From Staphylococcus sp. 17KM0847 (GTDB taxonomy: Bacteria > Bacillota > Bacilli > Staphylococcales > Staphylococcaceae), in contig NZ_CP040781.1 in NCBI RefSeq assembly GCF_013463155.1, forward strand, positions 186,001 to 250,000: a stretch of 64,000 bases of DNA, given 5' to 3'. This document shows, piece after piece, positions 27,889-37,227 of this stretch. The first letter of the stretch is position 1; every line of letters starts with the position of its first letter. Position numbers and translations under genes: made by a program. Under the pieces are notes generated by a model that worked only from the letters and a program-made list of their open reading frames with translations, made no database searches and was not told the origin of the DNA.

Positions 27889-29153
27889 TGAATTTCAAGA
27901 CAATAGATGAAGCGAACCGAGCGGTTGTTGATAAAGTGATTGCTGCGTCTCCATTTTTAACAGATGTTGTGCCAGCGCATACTGTTATTCCAGAACTTGA
28001 AAAGCATGTCCTATTACATGCAGGACCACCAATGACATATCAAGATATGACAGACCCAATGCAAGGTTCGTGTGTCGGAGCAATTCTATTTGAAGGTTGG
28101 GCAAAAGATGAAGCAGCAGCACGTCAACTTTTAGAAGAAGATAAAATTAAGTTTATACCGTGTCATCATGTCAATGCGGTGGGACCAATGGGTGGTATCA
28201 CTTCTATGAGTATGCCTGTTCTTGTTGTTGTAAATAAAGAACATGGCAACGAAGCCTATTGTCAAATGAATGAAGGTATTGGAGCGGTATTGCGCTTTGG
28301 TGCTTATAATGAACAAGTTGTATCAAGACTTCATTGGATGAAAGATGTACTTGGTCCTACTTTGAGCAAAGCACTACGCTCAATTGAAGATGGTTTGAAT
28401 ATCAATGTATTAATCGCTAAAGCAATTGCAATGGGTGATGAGTTTCATCAGCGTAATATTGCTGCGTCATATGCATTTTTAAGAGATATAGCACCTATTA
28501 TTTCAAACCTTGAAGATGTGACGCAACAAGATAAAACAGATGTCTTACAGTTTTTATCAGATACCGACCAGTTCTTCTTAAATATTGCAATGGCTACCGG
28601 AAAATCAATGATGGATGCTGCGCGTACGATAGAAGCAGGTACAATTGTAACTGCAATGTGTCGAAATGGTAAAGAATTTGGGATTAGAATTGCAGGGATG
28701 GGTGATCAATGGTTTACAGGCCCTGTTAATACGCCACAAGGTCTATATTTCACAGGTTATTCAGCAGAAGATGCAAACACAGATATTGGAGACTCAGCTA
28801 TTACTGAAACAATTGGTGTAGGTGGTATGTCTATGATTGCAGCACCTGCTGTAACACGATTCGTTGGAACAGGTGGATTTAATGATGCACTTGAAACATC
28901 TAACGAAATGATGGAAATTTGTACAACAGAAAATCCAAACTTTATTATTCCAACTTGGAACTTCAAAGGCGCACCATTAGGTATTGATGCGAGAAAAGTA
29001 GTTGAAACAGGTATTACACCAGTGATTAATACAGGTATTGCACACAAGATTGCAGGTTATGGTCAAATTGGTGCTGGGACAGTACATCCACCCATTGAAT
29101 GTTTCGAAAAAGCGATTACTGCCTATGCTAAAAAATTAGGGTATCAATCTTGA
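27888..29153 (+). CDS. YlbE-type DUF1116 protein (AllG), oxamate carbamoyltransferase subunit
   Basis: The 421-residue DUF1116 protein has HAGPPMTYQDMTDPMQGS, CHHVNAVGPMGGITSM and GIRIAGMGDQWFTGP segments characteristic of YlbE/YahG. The family lacks a classical carbamoyltransferase fold but is required with FdrA. It overlaps fdrA by 1 bp and the next gene by 4 bp, so a stoichiometric complex is likely. Confidence 0.85.
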   Translation: MNFKTIDEANRAVVDKVIAASPFLTDVVPAHTVIPELEKHVLLHAGPPMTYQDMTDPMQGSCVGAILFEGWAKDEAAARQLLEEDKIKFIPCHHVNAVGPMGGITSMSMPVLVVVNKEHGNEAYCQMNEGIGAVLRFGAYNEQVVSRLHWMKDVLGPTLSKALRSIEDGLNINVLIAKAIAMGDEFHQRNIAASYAFLRDIAPIISNLEDVTQQDKTDVLQFLSDTDQFFLNIAMATGKSMMDAARTIEAGTIVTAMCRNGKEFGIRIAGMGDQWFTGPVNTPQGLYFTGYSAEDANTDIGDSAITETIGVGGMSMIAAPAVTRFVGTGGFNDALETSNEMMEICTTENPNFIIPTWNFKGAPLGIDARKVVETGITPVINTGIAHKIAGYGQIGAGTVHPPIECFEKAITAYAKKLGYQS

Positions 29154-29899
29154 TATGTCATGCCCAGTCTATGGGCAACTATGCCCATGACTATTTAAAG
29201 GCGCCACATCTTGTTGTGCATAGCATATTTAAAAAAGGATTCAATATTATTAATCAAGATAATAGGCTGATATTTATAGGGACAGCAGAAAATGGCTTGT
29301 TTCCATTTGGTATTAATATCGATGAACAGACGAAAAAAGTAGTATTAGATCGTATTAAAGTTGGACAGTCTGTATTACTAAGGAATAATTGCTTATATTT
29401 TAATGAAGTTATTTTAAATTTAAATTGCAATATTATTCAATTTACTAAACCTGAATACTATCAGCTCAATTTTGAAAGCGATATTAAAAAAATAGACTTT
29501 AGTCATTATGAAACAACAGACTTTAAAAGACGGAATATTCAGTTATTGATGGATGATTTGAAAGCAGCTCAAGATAAAGGCATGTTGAAGTATTTTATCG
29601 GTCGAGGAAATGGTTTAACACCTACTGGAGACGATATTTTAGTAGGGATGTTATTGGTCCATACAATAAAACCATTTATTTCATCCACAAAACTTACGTA
29701 TATCAATACGTTGTTAAAAGAAGATTGTACGACACAAGTGAGTAAGCAGTTTTTGCAATTAGCCATTGAAGGAATATTCAGCTCCCGTTTAACAGATTTA
29801 TTTGACGCTACCAACGTCGCAATAAATATAGAACGCTTATTAAATGTCGGATCTTCATCAGGAAAGGATACCGCCTATGGTATCTTTTCTGCTTTATAA
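29150..29899 (+). CDS. YlbF-type DUF2877 protein (AllH), oxamate carbamoyltransferase subunit
   Basis: The 249-residue DUF2877 protein carries the conserved GRGNGLTPTGDDILVGML segment (about residues 147-164) and SSGKDTAYGI near the C-terminus. It starts with TTG at 29150, overlapping the stop of the upstream gene; an ATG at 29171 is the alternative. It is the third predicted subunit of oxamate carbamoyltransferase. The carbamate kinase gene follows after 12 bp. Confidence 0.8.
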   Translation: MICHAQSMGNYAHDYLKAPHLVVHSIFKKGFNIINQDNRLIFIGTAENGLFPFGINIDEQTKKVVLDRIKVGQSVLLRNNCLYFNEVILNLNCNIIQFTKPEYYQLNFESDIKKIDFSHYETTDFKRRNIQLLMDDLKAAQDKGMLKYFIGRGNGLTPTGDDILVGMLLVHTIKPFISSTKLTYINTLLKEDCTTQVSKQFLQLAIEGIFSSRLTDLFDATNVAINIERLLNVGSSSGKDTAYGIFSAL

Positions 29900-29911
29900 A
29901 GGAGGATAACT

Positions 29912-30847
29912 ATGGGGAAAAAAGTTGTTTTAGCTTTAGGTGGTAATGCGATATTAAGACCTAAGCAAGAACCTACTTATGAAAATCAATATGATAATGT
30001 AAAAAAAGCCAGTGATAATATGATTCGTATTAAAGAAGCGGGTCATAATATTATTGTAACACATGGCAATGGACCACAAGTTGGTAATATTATTGCTCAA
30101 AATGAAGCAGCAAAGGATATTATTGCACCACTTCCTATATTTATTAGTAGTGCAGAATCACAAGGGTTCATTGGCTTTATGCTTGAAACATCACTAAAAA
30201 ATAAATTACGTGCAGCACAAATTGATATTAATGTTATCACTTTAATGACTATGGTTGAAGTAGATAAAAATGACACAGCTTTCAATCATCCTACAAAGCC
30301 GATTGGTGTCTTTTTTACAGAGGAAGAAGCTAAAAAATTAGAAGAACAAAAAGGTTATGATATGGTAGAAGATGCAGGAAGAGGCTTTAGAAGAGTTGTT
30401 CCTTCGCCAGAACCCCAACATATTCATGGTGTTGATGCAATCAATCAATTGGTAGATAACACAATTATTATATCATCTGGTGGTGGAGGTATACCTGTCT
30501 ATCGAGATGAACAGGGAGATATTCATGGTGTTGATGCAGTAATCGATAAAGACAGATCTGGTTTGAAACTTGCACAGCAAACACATGCAGATGTATTTAT
30601 GATGCTCACTGATGTTTCCAATGTATATATCAATTGGGGAAAAGAAAATCAGAAAAAGTTAACACATATGACTGTTGAACAGGCAGAACAGTATATTGAA
30701 GAAAATCAATTTCCAGAAGGTAGCATGTTACCGAAAGTTGAAGCAGCTGTTGAGTTTGCAAAAACAGGAAAAGAAGCTATTATTTGCGCTTTAGAAGATG
30801 CAGTTGATGCATTAGCAGGTCGTGCAGGTACTAGAATAACATTATAA
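29912..30847 (+). CDS. allK: Carbamate kinase (ureide-pathway type)
   Basis: The 311-residue amino-acid-kinase-fold enzyme transfers phosphate from carbamoyl phosphate to ADP. Signatures are ALGGNAIL, THGNGPQVGN, SSGGGGIPV and MLTDVSNVYINW. AAAGGAGG precedes the ATG. As the last gene of the operon it would recover ATP from allantoin-derived carbamoyl phosphate. Family membership is certain; arcC of the arginine deiminase pathway is a paralogue, but no arc genes are nearby. Confidence 0.9.
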   Translation: MGKKVVLALGGNAILRPKQEPTYENQYDNVKKASDNMIRIKEAGHNIIVTHGNGPQVGNIIAQNEAAKDIIAPLPIFISSAESQGFIGFMLETSLKNKLRAAQIDINVITLMTMVEVDKNDTAFNHPTKPIGVFFTEEEAKKLEEQKGYDMVEDAGRGFRRVVPSPEPQHIHGVDAINQLVDNTIIISSGGGGIPVYRDEQGDIHGVDAVIDKDRSGLKLAQQTHADVFMMLTDVSNVYINWGKENQKKLTHMTVEQAEQYIEENQFPEGSMLPKVEAAVEFAKTGKEAIICALEDAVDALAGRAGTRITL

Positions 30848-30865
30848 TAATTTATATTTATGGTG

Positions 30866-30890
30866 GGACGGCATAGTTGCTGTCCTTTTT
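30866..30890 (+). terminator. Terminator of the ureide operon and intron target
   Basis: GGACGGCA-TAGT-TGCTGTCC (30866-30885, one G-U) is followed by TTTTT. The group II intron starts 2 nt later, the insertion habit of bacterial class C introns. Confidence 0.8.
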
Positions 30891-30892
30891 AG

Positions 30893-32756
30893 GTGCGCCC
30901 GGCATGGGTAATAACTTGACGGTGAAAGTCCGTTACAGGCTTGGTAGTAGGAACTGTTGGCGAAAGACAAGGGTGTCCATCGTGAGGTGGAATCTGAAGG
31001 AAGTCGGACGCAAACACTCGCGCTGACGAACAGAAATATCATATTAAGGCTATGTAGAATGGACGAGTTTGCCTAACACGATAAAGTCCGATACTACCCG
31101 AGTTCTATATAGTAAATGATGCAGTGATGTGAGTGGAAAGTGATTACGCTTACCCGGGGAGGTCTCATCAGCGACAGAATGCCGTAGTAACAACGAATGA
31201 TGAGAAGTCAGCAGAGGTCATAGTAGGTAGAAATACTGAAGGACTGAACAATATTCATACAAAGTAAAGAATGGAGGTTATAGATTTACGATGTACAGAA
31301 AACGGTAAGTACCGGCAACTTATAGAGAGATAAGTAGTGGAACGAAAAAGGGTATATAAGTGTGTACAGTAAATCTTAGGTGAAATGAAAGAAATGTATC
31401 GTGAGTCTCCATCACTGATGGAGCTTGTTGTAAGACCAAGTAACATTGAAAAAGCGATTAAGAGAATTAAGAAAAACAAAGGAGCACCTGGAATTGACGA
31501 CATGAAAGTCAGTGAACTGAATGGACACTTTGCGCAATACTTTCCACAAATTAGGAAGAAACTGCTTGATGGCACATATAAACCACAAGCAGTAAGGAAA
31601 GTTGAAATCCCGAAACCAAACGGGAAAAAGCGTGTGTTGGGAATTCCTGTCGCTAGAGATAGAGTTATCCAACAAGCCATTAAACAAGTCATTGAACAGA
31701 AAATCGACCGTACATTCTCAAAACACAGTCATGGCTTTAGACCCAATCGCAGTACAGGCACTGCACTTAAGCAATGTGCAACGTACTATGAAGAGGGCTA
31801 TTCGGTCGCAGTTGATTGTGATTTAAAACAGTGCTTTGACATGCTGAACCACGATAAGTTGATGTATTTATTTGAACGTCATGTTCAAGATAAAGCAATT
31901 TCAAAGTTCATTCGTAGAAGTTTACAAGTTGGAGCGATAGACCTCAACGGTAACTACAAAAGTAGGGAAATTGGTGCGCCACAAGGTGGCGTTATATCAC
32001 CGCTACTATGTAACATCTATCTACATGAATTAGATAAAGAACTGGAAAAACGTGGACATCGTTTTGTTCGTTATGCCGATGATTTTGTCATCTTTGTGCG
32101 TTCAAAACGAGCAGGTCAACGTGTCAAGGAAAGTGTGACAAAATTTATCGAAAAAGACCTTAAACTCATTGTAAATAAGGAAAAGAGTAAAGTAGGTGCA
32201 GTCACACATTTAAAGTTCTTGAGTTGTCTAATGACCAAAGTAAATGGCATTTATCGTTTCAGACCGACTATGGAAGCCAAAGGGAATTTAAAACACTCCT
32301 TAAGACGTCTAACGAAACGAAATAGACCAGGGACCTTCAAAGAGATTATAACAGAAATTAATCAAGTGATTCGAGGGTGGATAAATTACTTTGGTAGAGG
32401 TTTTATTAAAGATTTTATAAAGAGGTTACAATCTTGGTTAAACCGACGCATTAGACAACTAATTCTCAAAAGATGGAAGAACCCAAAAACGAAATACAAG
32501 ATGTTACATAAATATGGACTTGATCATAAAAGTGCCATGAAAATCGCACAATCGCGTAAGAAGTATTGGCGACTCTCAAGCACCAAAGAAGTCCATCTCG
32601 CGCTTACAACAAAACAACTCTACAAGTGGGGACTAATACCGTTAGTCGAACTTGCAGAGTTGGCTTACGCAAGATATTGAACCGCCAAGTACGGGTCCGT
32701 ACGCTTGGTGGTGTGAGAGGACGAATAGTCAATTAATGGCTATTCTCCTACTCGAT
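30893..32756 (+). mobile_element. Bacterial class C group II intron with RT
   Basis: The 5' end GTGCGCCCGGCATGGGT and the following GTGAAAGTCC resemble the Oceanobacillus iheyensis group IIC intron. A class C reverse transcriptase is encoded within. Domain V is visible from GAACCGCC (about 32680) through GGTGGTGTGAGAGG (to 32720), and domain VI is the hairpin at 32723-32748. The 3' end lies between 32751 (CTAC) and 32756 (CTCGAT); I cannot fix it to the base. The element looks full length and sits 2 nt after the T-run of the allK terminator. Confidence 0.88.
31385..32680 (+). CDS. ltrA: Group II intron reverse transcriptase/maturase
   Basis: The 431-residue protein has RT blocks including PKPNGKKRVLGIP, HGFRPNRST, GAPQGGVISPLL and the catalytic RYADDFVIF. 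The thumb/X maturase region is at the C-terminus (INQVIRGWINYFGRG). There is no H-N-H endonuclease domain, as usual for class C. It is intact, so the intron may be mobile. It lies in the domain IV position between the ribozyme 5' part and domain V. Confidence 0.92.
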   Translation: MKEMYRESPSLMELVVRPSNIEKAIKRIKKNKGAPGIDDMKVSELNGHFAQYFPQIRKKLLDGTYKPQAVRKVEIPKPNGKKRVLGIPVARDRVIQQAIKQVIEQKIDRTFSKHSHGFRPNRSTGTALKQCATYYEEGYSVAVDCDLKQCFDMLNHDKLMYLFERHVQDKAISKFIRRSLQVGAIDLNGNYKSREIGAPQGGVISPLLCNIYLHELDKELEKRGHRFVRYADDFVIFVRSKRAGQRVKESVTKFIEKDLKLIVNKEKSKVGAVTHLKFLSCLMTKVNGIYRFRPTMEAKGNLKHSLRRLTKRNRPGTFKEIITEINQVIRGWINYFGRGFIKDFIKRLQSWLNRRIRQLILKRWKNPKTKYKMLHKYGLDHKSAMKIAQSRKKYWRLSSTKEVHLALTTKQLYKWGLIPLVELAELAYARY

Positions 32757-32949
32757 TATGGAATCGGATAGCAAACGCATTTTCATAAAAATTTTGGAGT
32801 CTCGCCTTAATTTAGTAAAGCGTGAAACATAAGGAAAATGGCTTTAAATAAGGGTATAAATAGCAGTAAATGTCCAAAGTGAAAAGACATTTAGAAAATT
32901 TTTGCTTCTAGTTATCTTAATCATAATAGGGGATTGAATATATAGATAA
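32757..32949. other. Intergenic 3' flank of the intron
   Basis: This AT-rich stretch between the intron end and the next terminator holds no supported gene. I see no intact feature in it. Confidence 0.5.
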
Positions 32950-32994
32950 AACCCTAAAGTATTTAGAAAAGTGATTTGTCAATACTTTAGGGTT
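32950..32994 (-). terminator. Terminator of the cupin-dehydrogenase operon
   Basis: A perfect 14-bp stem AACCCTAAAGTATT/AATACTTTAGGGTT (32950-32963 with 32981-32994) gives a T-rich tail on the minus strand. It lies just beyond the cupin stop codon. Confidence 0.75.
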
Positions 32995-33033
32995 GTCTTT
33001 AAAGAGAGGTTTGTTTATGGCGTAATTAAGAGG

Positions 33034-33384
33034 CTAGCATTCAATAAAGTCAAGTGGCATCGGTGTGGCAAATCCAAGCATTACAAAGTTTTCAGTGCCT
33101 TTGTTGTAGACACCATGAATGTCACCAGGAAAAGAAACGATAATATCTCCTTTAGAAATTATGCGTTTTTCATCATGATTTGTAATGAACTCACCGGTAC
33201 CTTCTAGCACAATCCATACATCGTCTGCTTGTGCGTGTTTATGGGGCTTTAAAAATTGTCCCGGTTTAATACACCATACTGCACCTGCAGATTGTTGGGA
33301 TTGATAAAAAATATTCTTCTTTGCTTCAAAGTCACAATATTGATGTAATGTATCTAATTTAAAATAGCGTTCTTTTGTACACAT
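33034..33384 (-). CDS. Small cupin-domain protein
   Basis: The 116-residue single-domain cupin has metal-ligand candidates HKHAQADDVWIVLEG and GDIHGVYN. No enzyme assignment is possible. The ATG at 33384 has AGGAG 11 nt upstream; earlier in-frame starts (33396, 33393) crowd the ribosome site. It starts 14 bp after the dehydrogenase stop, so the two are co-transcribed. Cupins can bind or modify small acids; a sensing or lyase role in hydroxyacid metabolism is speculation. Confidence 0.65.
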   Translation of the reverse strand: MCTKERYFKLDTLHQYCDFEAKKNIFYQSQQSAGAVWCIKPGQFLKPHKHAQADDVWIVLEGTGEFITNHDEKRIISKGDIIVSFPGDIHGVYNKGTENFVMLGFATPMPLDFIEC

Positions 33385-33398
33385 AGCAATCATCACTC

Positions 33399-34352
33399 CT
33401 AATTCACAATATAATCAGGTGTTTGTCCATTGGATTTTTTGAAGATATTTGTTGTAACAATTTCAGCCATCATGTCACGTGCTTCAAAAGTGGCATTACC
33501 GATATGAGGTGTAATGACAACATTGTCTAAAGTTTTCAACTTGTCATTAATTTCAGGCTCAAACTCAAAAACATCTAAAGCAGCACCTTCAATGATTTGC
33601 TTCTCTAAAGCATCTGCTAAAGCAGCTTCGTGTACGATAGGGCCTCTTGACGCATTGATTAAATAAGCGGTTGATTTCATCATTTCAATTTCTTTTGTAT
33701 CAATCATATGTTTCATTGAAGGATTGTAAGAGCAGTTGATTGTGATAAAATCTGCTGATTTAAGTAACTCTTCTTGAGAAACATATTGAGCATCTAACAT
33801 TTTTTCTTTTTCCTCGTGACGTGTAGGACCACAGTATAAAATATTCATATCAAAACCTTTAGCTCTTTTTGCAACGGCAAATCCAATTTCACCTAGACCG
33901 ATAATACCAATCGTTTTGCCAGAAACTTCTCGACCACGGAAAAACAAGGGAGCCCAACCATTAAAACCAGTCGTTCTGCATAATTGATCGCCTTCGACAA
34001 CACGTCTTGCAGCAGCTAATAAAATTGCTATTGTTAAATCGGCAGTCGCATTCGTAGAAGCATTGGGTGTATTGGTGACATCAATATTTTTTGAACGTGC
34101 ATAAGCAACATCGATGTTATTAAAGCCGGCTCCATAGTTTGCAATGATTTTTAATTGGGGTGCAGCATCAATAACTTCCTTGTCTACATTAGTTGATAAT
34201 AAACTAATCAAAGCATCTTTGTCTTTAATTTTTTCGATCAGAACCTCTTTGGTAATGAGCTTTTCACCTTCAAATACATCAACATGCTCAAAATTTTTTT
34301 CTAAAAAATGCATACCTGATTCAGGTATTTCACCAGCAACTAAAATTTTCAT
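33399..34352 (-). CDS. D-isomer-specific 2-hydroxyacid dehydrogenase (glyoxylate/hydroxypyruvate reductase-like)
   Basis: The 317-residue NAD(P)-dependent enzyme has the Rossmann motif GIIGLGEIG, the catalytic Arg in NASRGPIV, Glu in DVFEFEPE and His in TPHIGNAT. It resembles a conserved 317-residue staphylococcal 2-hydroxyacid dehydrogenase. AAGGAGG precedes the ATG. Its location at the edge of the ureide island raises the possibility of glyoxylate or oxamate-related redox, but nothing in sequence proves it. Confidence 0.8.
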   Translation of the reverse strand: MKILVAGEIPESGMHFLEKNFEHVDVFEGEKLITKEVLIEKIKDKDALISLLSTNVDKEVIDAAPQLKIIANYGAGFNNIDVAYARSKNIDVTNTPNASTNATADLTIAILLAAARRVVEGDQLCRTTGFNGWAPLFFRGREVSGKTIGIIGLGEIGFAVAKRAKGFDMNILYCGPTRHEEKEKMLDAQYVSQEELLKSADFITINCSYNPSMKHMIDTKEIEMMKSTAYLINASRGPIVHEAALADALEKQIIEGAALDVFEFEPEINDKLKTLDNVVITPHIGNATFEARDMMAEIVTTNIFKKSNGQTPDYIVN

Positions 34353-34515
34353 TTATGTTTCCTCCTTATCATTCTGTTGTAATTTCATTATAAGATAAGA
34401 ATTATAGTTCGTTTAGCACAAAAATGTATATTATAAAACATCTATTTGTTTACTTAGCACAAATTTATGGTGGGCGTTTTTTTAATGTGTAAGTGTATAA
34501 TGAAGAAAAAGAAAG

Positions 34516-34556
34516 AAAAAACCCTAAATTCCAGATCGTCCTACCGGAATTTAGGG
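34516..34556 (-). terminator. Terminator after pdxK
   Basis: CCCTAAATTCC/GGAATTTAGGG (34522-34532 with 34546-34556) gives a long T-rich tail when read on the minus strand, just beyond the pdxK stop. Confidence 0.8.
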
Positions 34557-34568
34557 AGAATATATCAA

Positions 34569-35399
34569 TTAGATTTCTGTTACAGTTACTTCAACTTTTT
34601 CAATACGGTTATATGCACCATGATCAACGGGCCCAACAAACGCATTCATTTTCCAACCATTTTTAATAGCAGAAGCAACGAATGCTTTGGCATTAATCAC
34701 GGCATCTTTCGGAGGTTGTCCATTTGCTAAATTTGCCGTAGTTGCAGCAGCAAATGTACATCCTGCTCCGTGGTTATAACTTTGTTGGAACATATCTGTT
34801 GAAAGTTGGTAGAAGGATTGTCCGTCATAGTAAAGGTCATATGATTTATCTTGATCTAAAGCTTTGCCCCCTTTAATAACAACGTGCTTTGCCCCTTGCT
34901 TATGAATAATTTTAGCAGCTTTTTTCATATCATCAATAGATGTTAATGAACCCAGTCCAGACAGTTGCCCCGCTTCGAAAAGATTTGGCGTAACGACTGT
35001 TGCTTTAGGTAGCAGATATTGAATCATAGCTTCTGTATTTCCGGGATTTAAGACTTCATCTTCACCTTTGCATACCATAACAGGGTCTACAACAAAAAAT
35101 TTGGCACCTGATTCAATAAAGGCTTCACCCGCGCGTTTAATCACTTCTTCTGTTCCGAGCATTCCTGTTTTAATCGCATCAGGTTTAATACTAATAGCCG
35201 TTTCGAGTTGTTTGTTGAATACTTCGAATGGAATAGGTGATACATCATGAGCCCATGTTGATTTATCCATTGTAACAATTGCAGCAAGTGCCACCATTCC
35301 ATATGTATCAAGTTCTTGGAATGTTTTGAGGTCAGCTTGCATACCTGCTCCCGCACTTGTATCAGAACCTGCAATTGTTAATACTTTTTTTAATGACAT
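34569..35399 (-). CDS. pdxK: Pyridoxine/pyridoxal/hydroxymethylpyrimidine kinase
   Basis: The 276-residue ribokinase-fold enzyme phosphorylates vitamin B6 vitamers and HMP. It matches S. aureus PdxK closely from memory: IAGSDTSAGAGMQADLKTF at the N-terminus, VDPVMVCKGEDEVL and the catalytic loop YNHGAGCTFAAA. GGAGT precedes the ATG at 35399. It diverges from ung, as in S. aureus. Confidence 0.9.
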   Translation of the reverse strand: MSLKKVLTIAGSDTSAGAGMQADLKTFQELDTYGMVALAAIVTMDKSTWAHDVSPIPFEVFNKQLETAISIKPDAIKTGMLGTEEVIKRAGEAFIESGAKFFVVDPVMVCKGEDEVLNPGNTEAMIQYLLPKATVVTPNLFEAGQLSGLGSLTSIDDMKKAAKIIHKQGAKHVVIKGGKALDQDKSYDLYYDGQSFYQLSTDMFQQSYNHGAGCTFAAATTANLANGQPPKDAVINAKAFVASAIKNGWKMNAFVGPVDHGAYNRIEKVEVTVTEI

Positions 35400-35652
35400 A
35401 TAATATACACTCCTTTAGTTTGCTAAATGTAACGTTCACATATTTTGTAGCAATTGCGTGTGAGCTTTACAGTGAAGATTAAGGAAATCCTACTTAATCA
35501 CTATAATATCATTGACGGCAAGTGGAGTACAGAAAATATAAAGATAATTAATAGAGGATTTAGTCGCATATACAATACTTATTTGGTCAATGCTATATGT
35601 TACTGCAATTATCATTTAAACCTATGTTAAAATATGGACTGAGGTGATATTG

Positions 35653-36300
35653 GTGGAGTGGTCAACGATTTTTCATGATATTACGACAAAACATGATTTT
35701 AAAGAGATGCATGACTTTCTTGAGAGGGAGTATGCAACGGAAATTGTATATCCTGCTCGTGAAAATATTTATCAAGCATTTGAATTAACGCCATTTGATA
35801 AGGTTAAAGTTGTGATTTTAGGTCAGGATCCTTATCATGGGCCGAACCAAGCACATGGACTAGCATTTTCAGTACAACCTAATGCTAAGTTTCCGCCATC
35901 ATTGCGCAATATGTATCAAGAGTTGGCAGATGATATAGGATGTCATAGAACAACCCCTCATTTACAAGATTGGGCAAGAGAGGGTGTGTTATTGCTCAAT
36001 ACGGTATTAACTGTCCGACAAGGTCAAGCACATTCTCATCGTGATATTGGTTGGGAAATTTTTACGAATGAGATTATTAAGGCAATTTCGGCATATAAGT
36101 CAGATGTAGTGTTTATACTTTGGGGTAAGCCTGCGCAGCAAAAGATACGTTTAATTGATACGACAAAACATTATATTATTCAATCACCCCATCCGAGTCC
36201 TTTGTCAGCATATAGAGGGTTTTTCGGTTCTAAGCCTTATTCTAGAGCGAATGATTATTTAGTGAAACATGGGATTGACCCTATTCATTGGTGTGAGTAA
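35653..36300 (+). CDS. ung: Uracil-DNA glycosylase
   Basis: The 215-residue family 1 UDG excises uracil from DNA. The catalytic GQDPYHG (Asp59) and the minor-groove loop [16 protein letters not shown] are both intact. The start is GTG at 35653 (MEWSTIF) with GAGGTG 6 nt upstream; S. aureus Ung also begins MEWS. A longer frame to 35644 is rejected. It leads an operon with ywdI-like and ywdK-like genes, the same order as B. subtilis. Confidence 0.95.
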   Translation: MEWSTIFHDITTKHDFKEMHDFLEREYATEIVYPARENIYQAFELTPFDKVKVVILGQDPYHGPNQAHGLAFSVQPNAKFPPSLRNMYQELADDIGCHRTTPHLQDWAREGVLLLNTVLTVRQGQAHSHRDIGWEIFTNEIIKAISAYKSDVVFILWGKPAQQKIRLIDTTKHYIIQSPHPSPLSAYRGFFGSKPYSRANDYLVKHGIDPIHWCE

Positions 36301-36313
36301 AAGGAGTGAGTTT

Positions 36314-36607
36314 ATGCAAAAAGGAAATTTGTTACAGTTGTTAGAACGAGAGTTAATGCAAGCAGATCAAGCTGTGTCGGAAGCGGATTTTGAAAAACAT
36401 ATTTATGCTATTCATACATTGACAGCTTTATACACAGGAGCGTCGCAATCGACAGTCACACATACACAGTCTGTATCATCAACATCTGAAGTTACAGCTG
36501 AAGAAATTCGTATGATGGGGGGACATGTTGAACCAACTCAAACATCTAATCATCGTCTTGTTACAGATGACGAAATCGGTAACGGAGAATCTATTTTTGA
36601 CTTCTAA
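36314..36607 (+). CDS. YwdI-like protein (DUF5327)
   Basis: The 97-residue hydrophilic protein of unknown function has a helical N-terminal part (MQKGNLLQLLERELMQADQ) and a Thr/Ser-rich middle. The ATG at 36314 has AAGGAG; a longer frame overlapping ung is rejected. Its position between ung and ywdK equals that of B. subtilis ywdI. Confidence 0.75.
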   Translation: MQKGNLLQLLERELMQADQAVSEADFEKHIYAIHTLTALYTGASQSTVTHTQSVSSTSEVTAEEIRMMGGHVEPTQTSNHRLVTDDEIGNGESIFDF

Positions 36608-36622
36608 AAGGAGGAATATTAT

Positions 36623-36985
36623 ATGAAAGTATTTATTATTTTAGGTGCTATTAATGCATTGATGGCTGTTGGGACAGGTGCATTTGGTGCCCATGTTCTA
36701 GAGGGTAAGCTATCCGAGCATTATTTATCTGTCTGGGAGAAAGCGACGACGTATCAAATGTACCATGGTTTAGGTCTTATATTGATTGGGATTATCGGTG
36801 GCACACTTAACTTAAATGTGGGATGGGCAGGCTGGCTCATGTTTTTAGGTATTGTTTTTTTTAGTGGTTCATTATATATATTATCGACAACACAGATCAG
36901 TATATTAGGTGCCATTACACCTATTGGAGGCATACTTTTTATTGCCGGTTGGTTAATGTTAGCCATTGCATCATTCAAATTATAA
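36623..36985 (+). CDS. DUF423 membrane protein (YwdK-like)
   Basis: The 120-residue protein has four predicted membrane helices and the DUF423 hallmark [23 protein letters not shown] after helix 1. Function is unknown. AAAGGAGG precedes the ATG; it is the last gene of the ung operon. Confidence 0.82.
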   Translation: MKVFIILGAINALMAVGTGAFGAHVLEGKLSEHYLSVWEKATTYQMYHGLGLILIGIIGGTLNLNVGWAGWLMFLGIVFFSGSLYILSTTQISILGAITPIGGILFIAGWLMLAIASFKL

Positions 36986-36995
36986 TATATCAAAG

Positions 36996-37052
36996 ACGTA
37001 CTTTATTTTGATTGTTTGTATATAATCAGATAATGTACGTTTTTTATTTTTT
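36996..37052 (+). terminator. Terminator after ywdK
   Basis: An interrupted stem with outer ACGTAC/GTACGT (36996-37001 with 37035-37040) and an inner TGATT/AATCA pair is followed by a long T-run. Confidence 0.65.
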
Positions 37053-37227
37053 TGAAATAAATATTTTAAAGTTATGCTATGAAAAATAGAGTTCATATTC
37101 TTTTTCTCAGCTCATAAAAACTTTTGCTATGTCAATGTATTTCATGTATGATAATTGCTTAAACATTAAATATATCGTTATTAAAGTTTTATCTAGGGTA
37201 TAAAGGATATTAGGGGTGAATAGTAAT

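Noticed and set aside
30848..31384. Riboswitch or small RNA between allK and the RT gene
   Set aside because: The structured-looking sequence is fully explained as the group II intron 5' domains.
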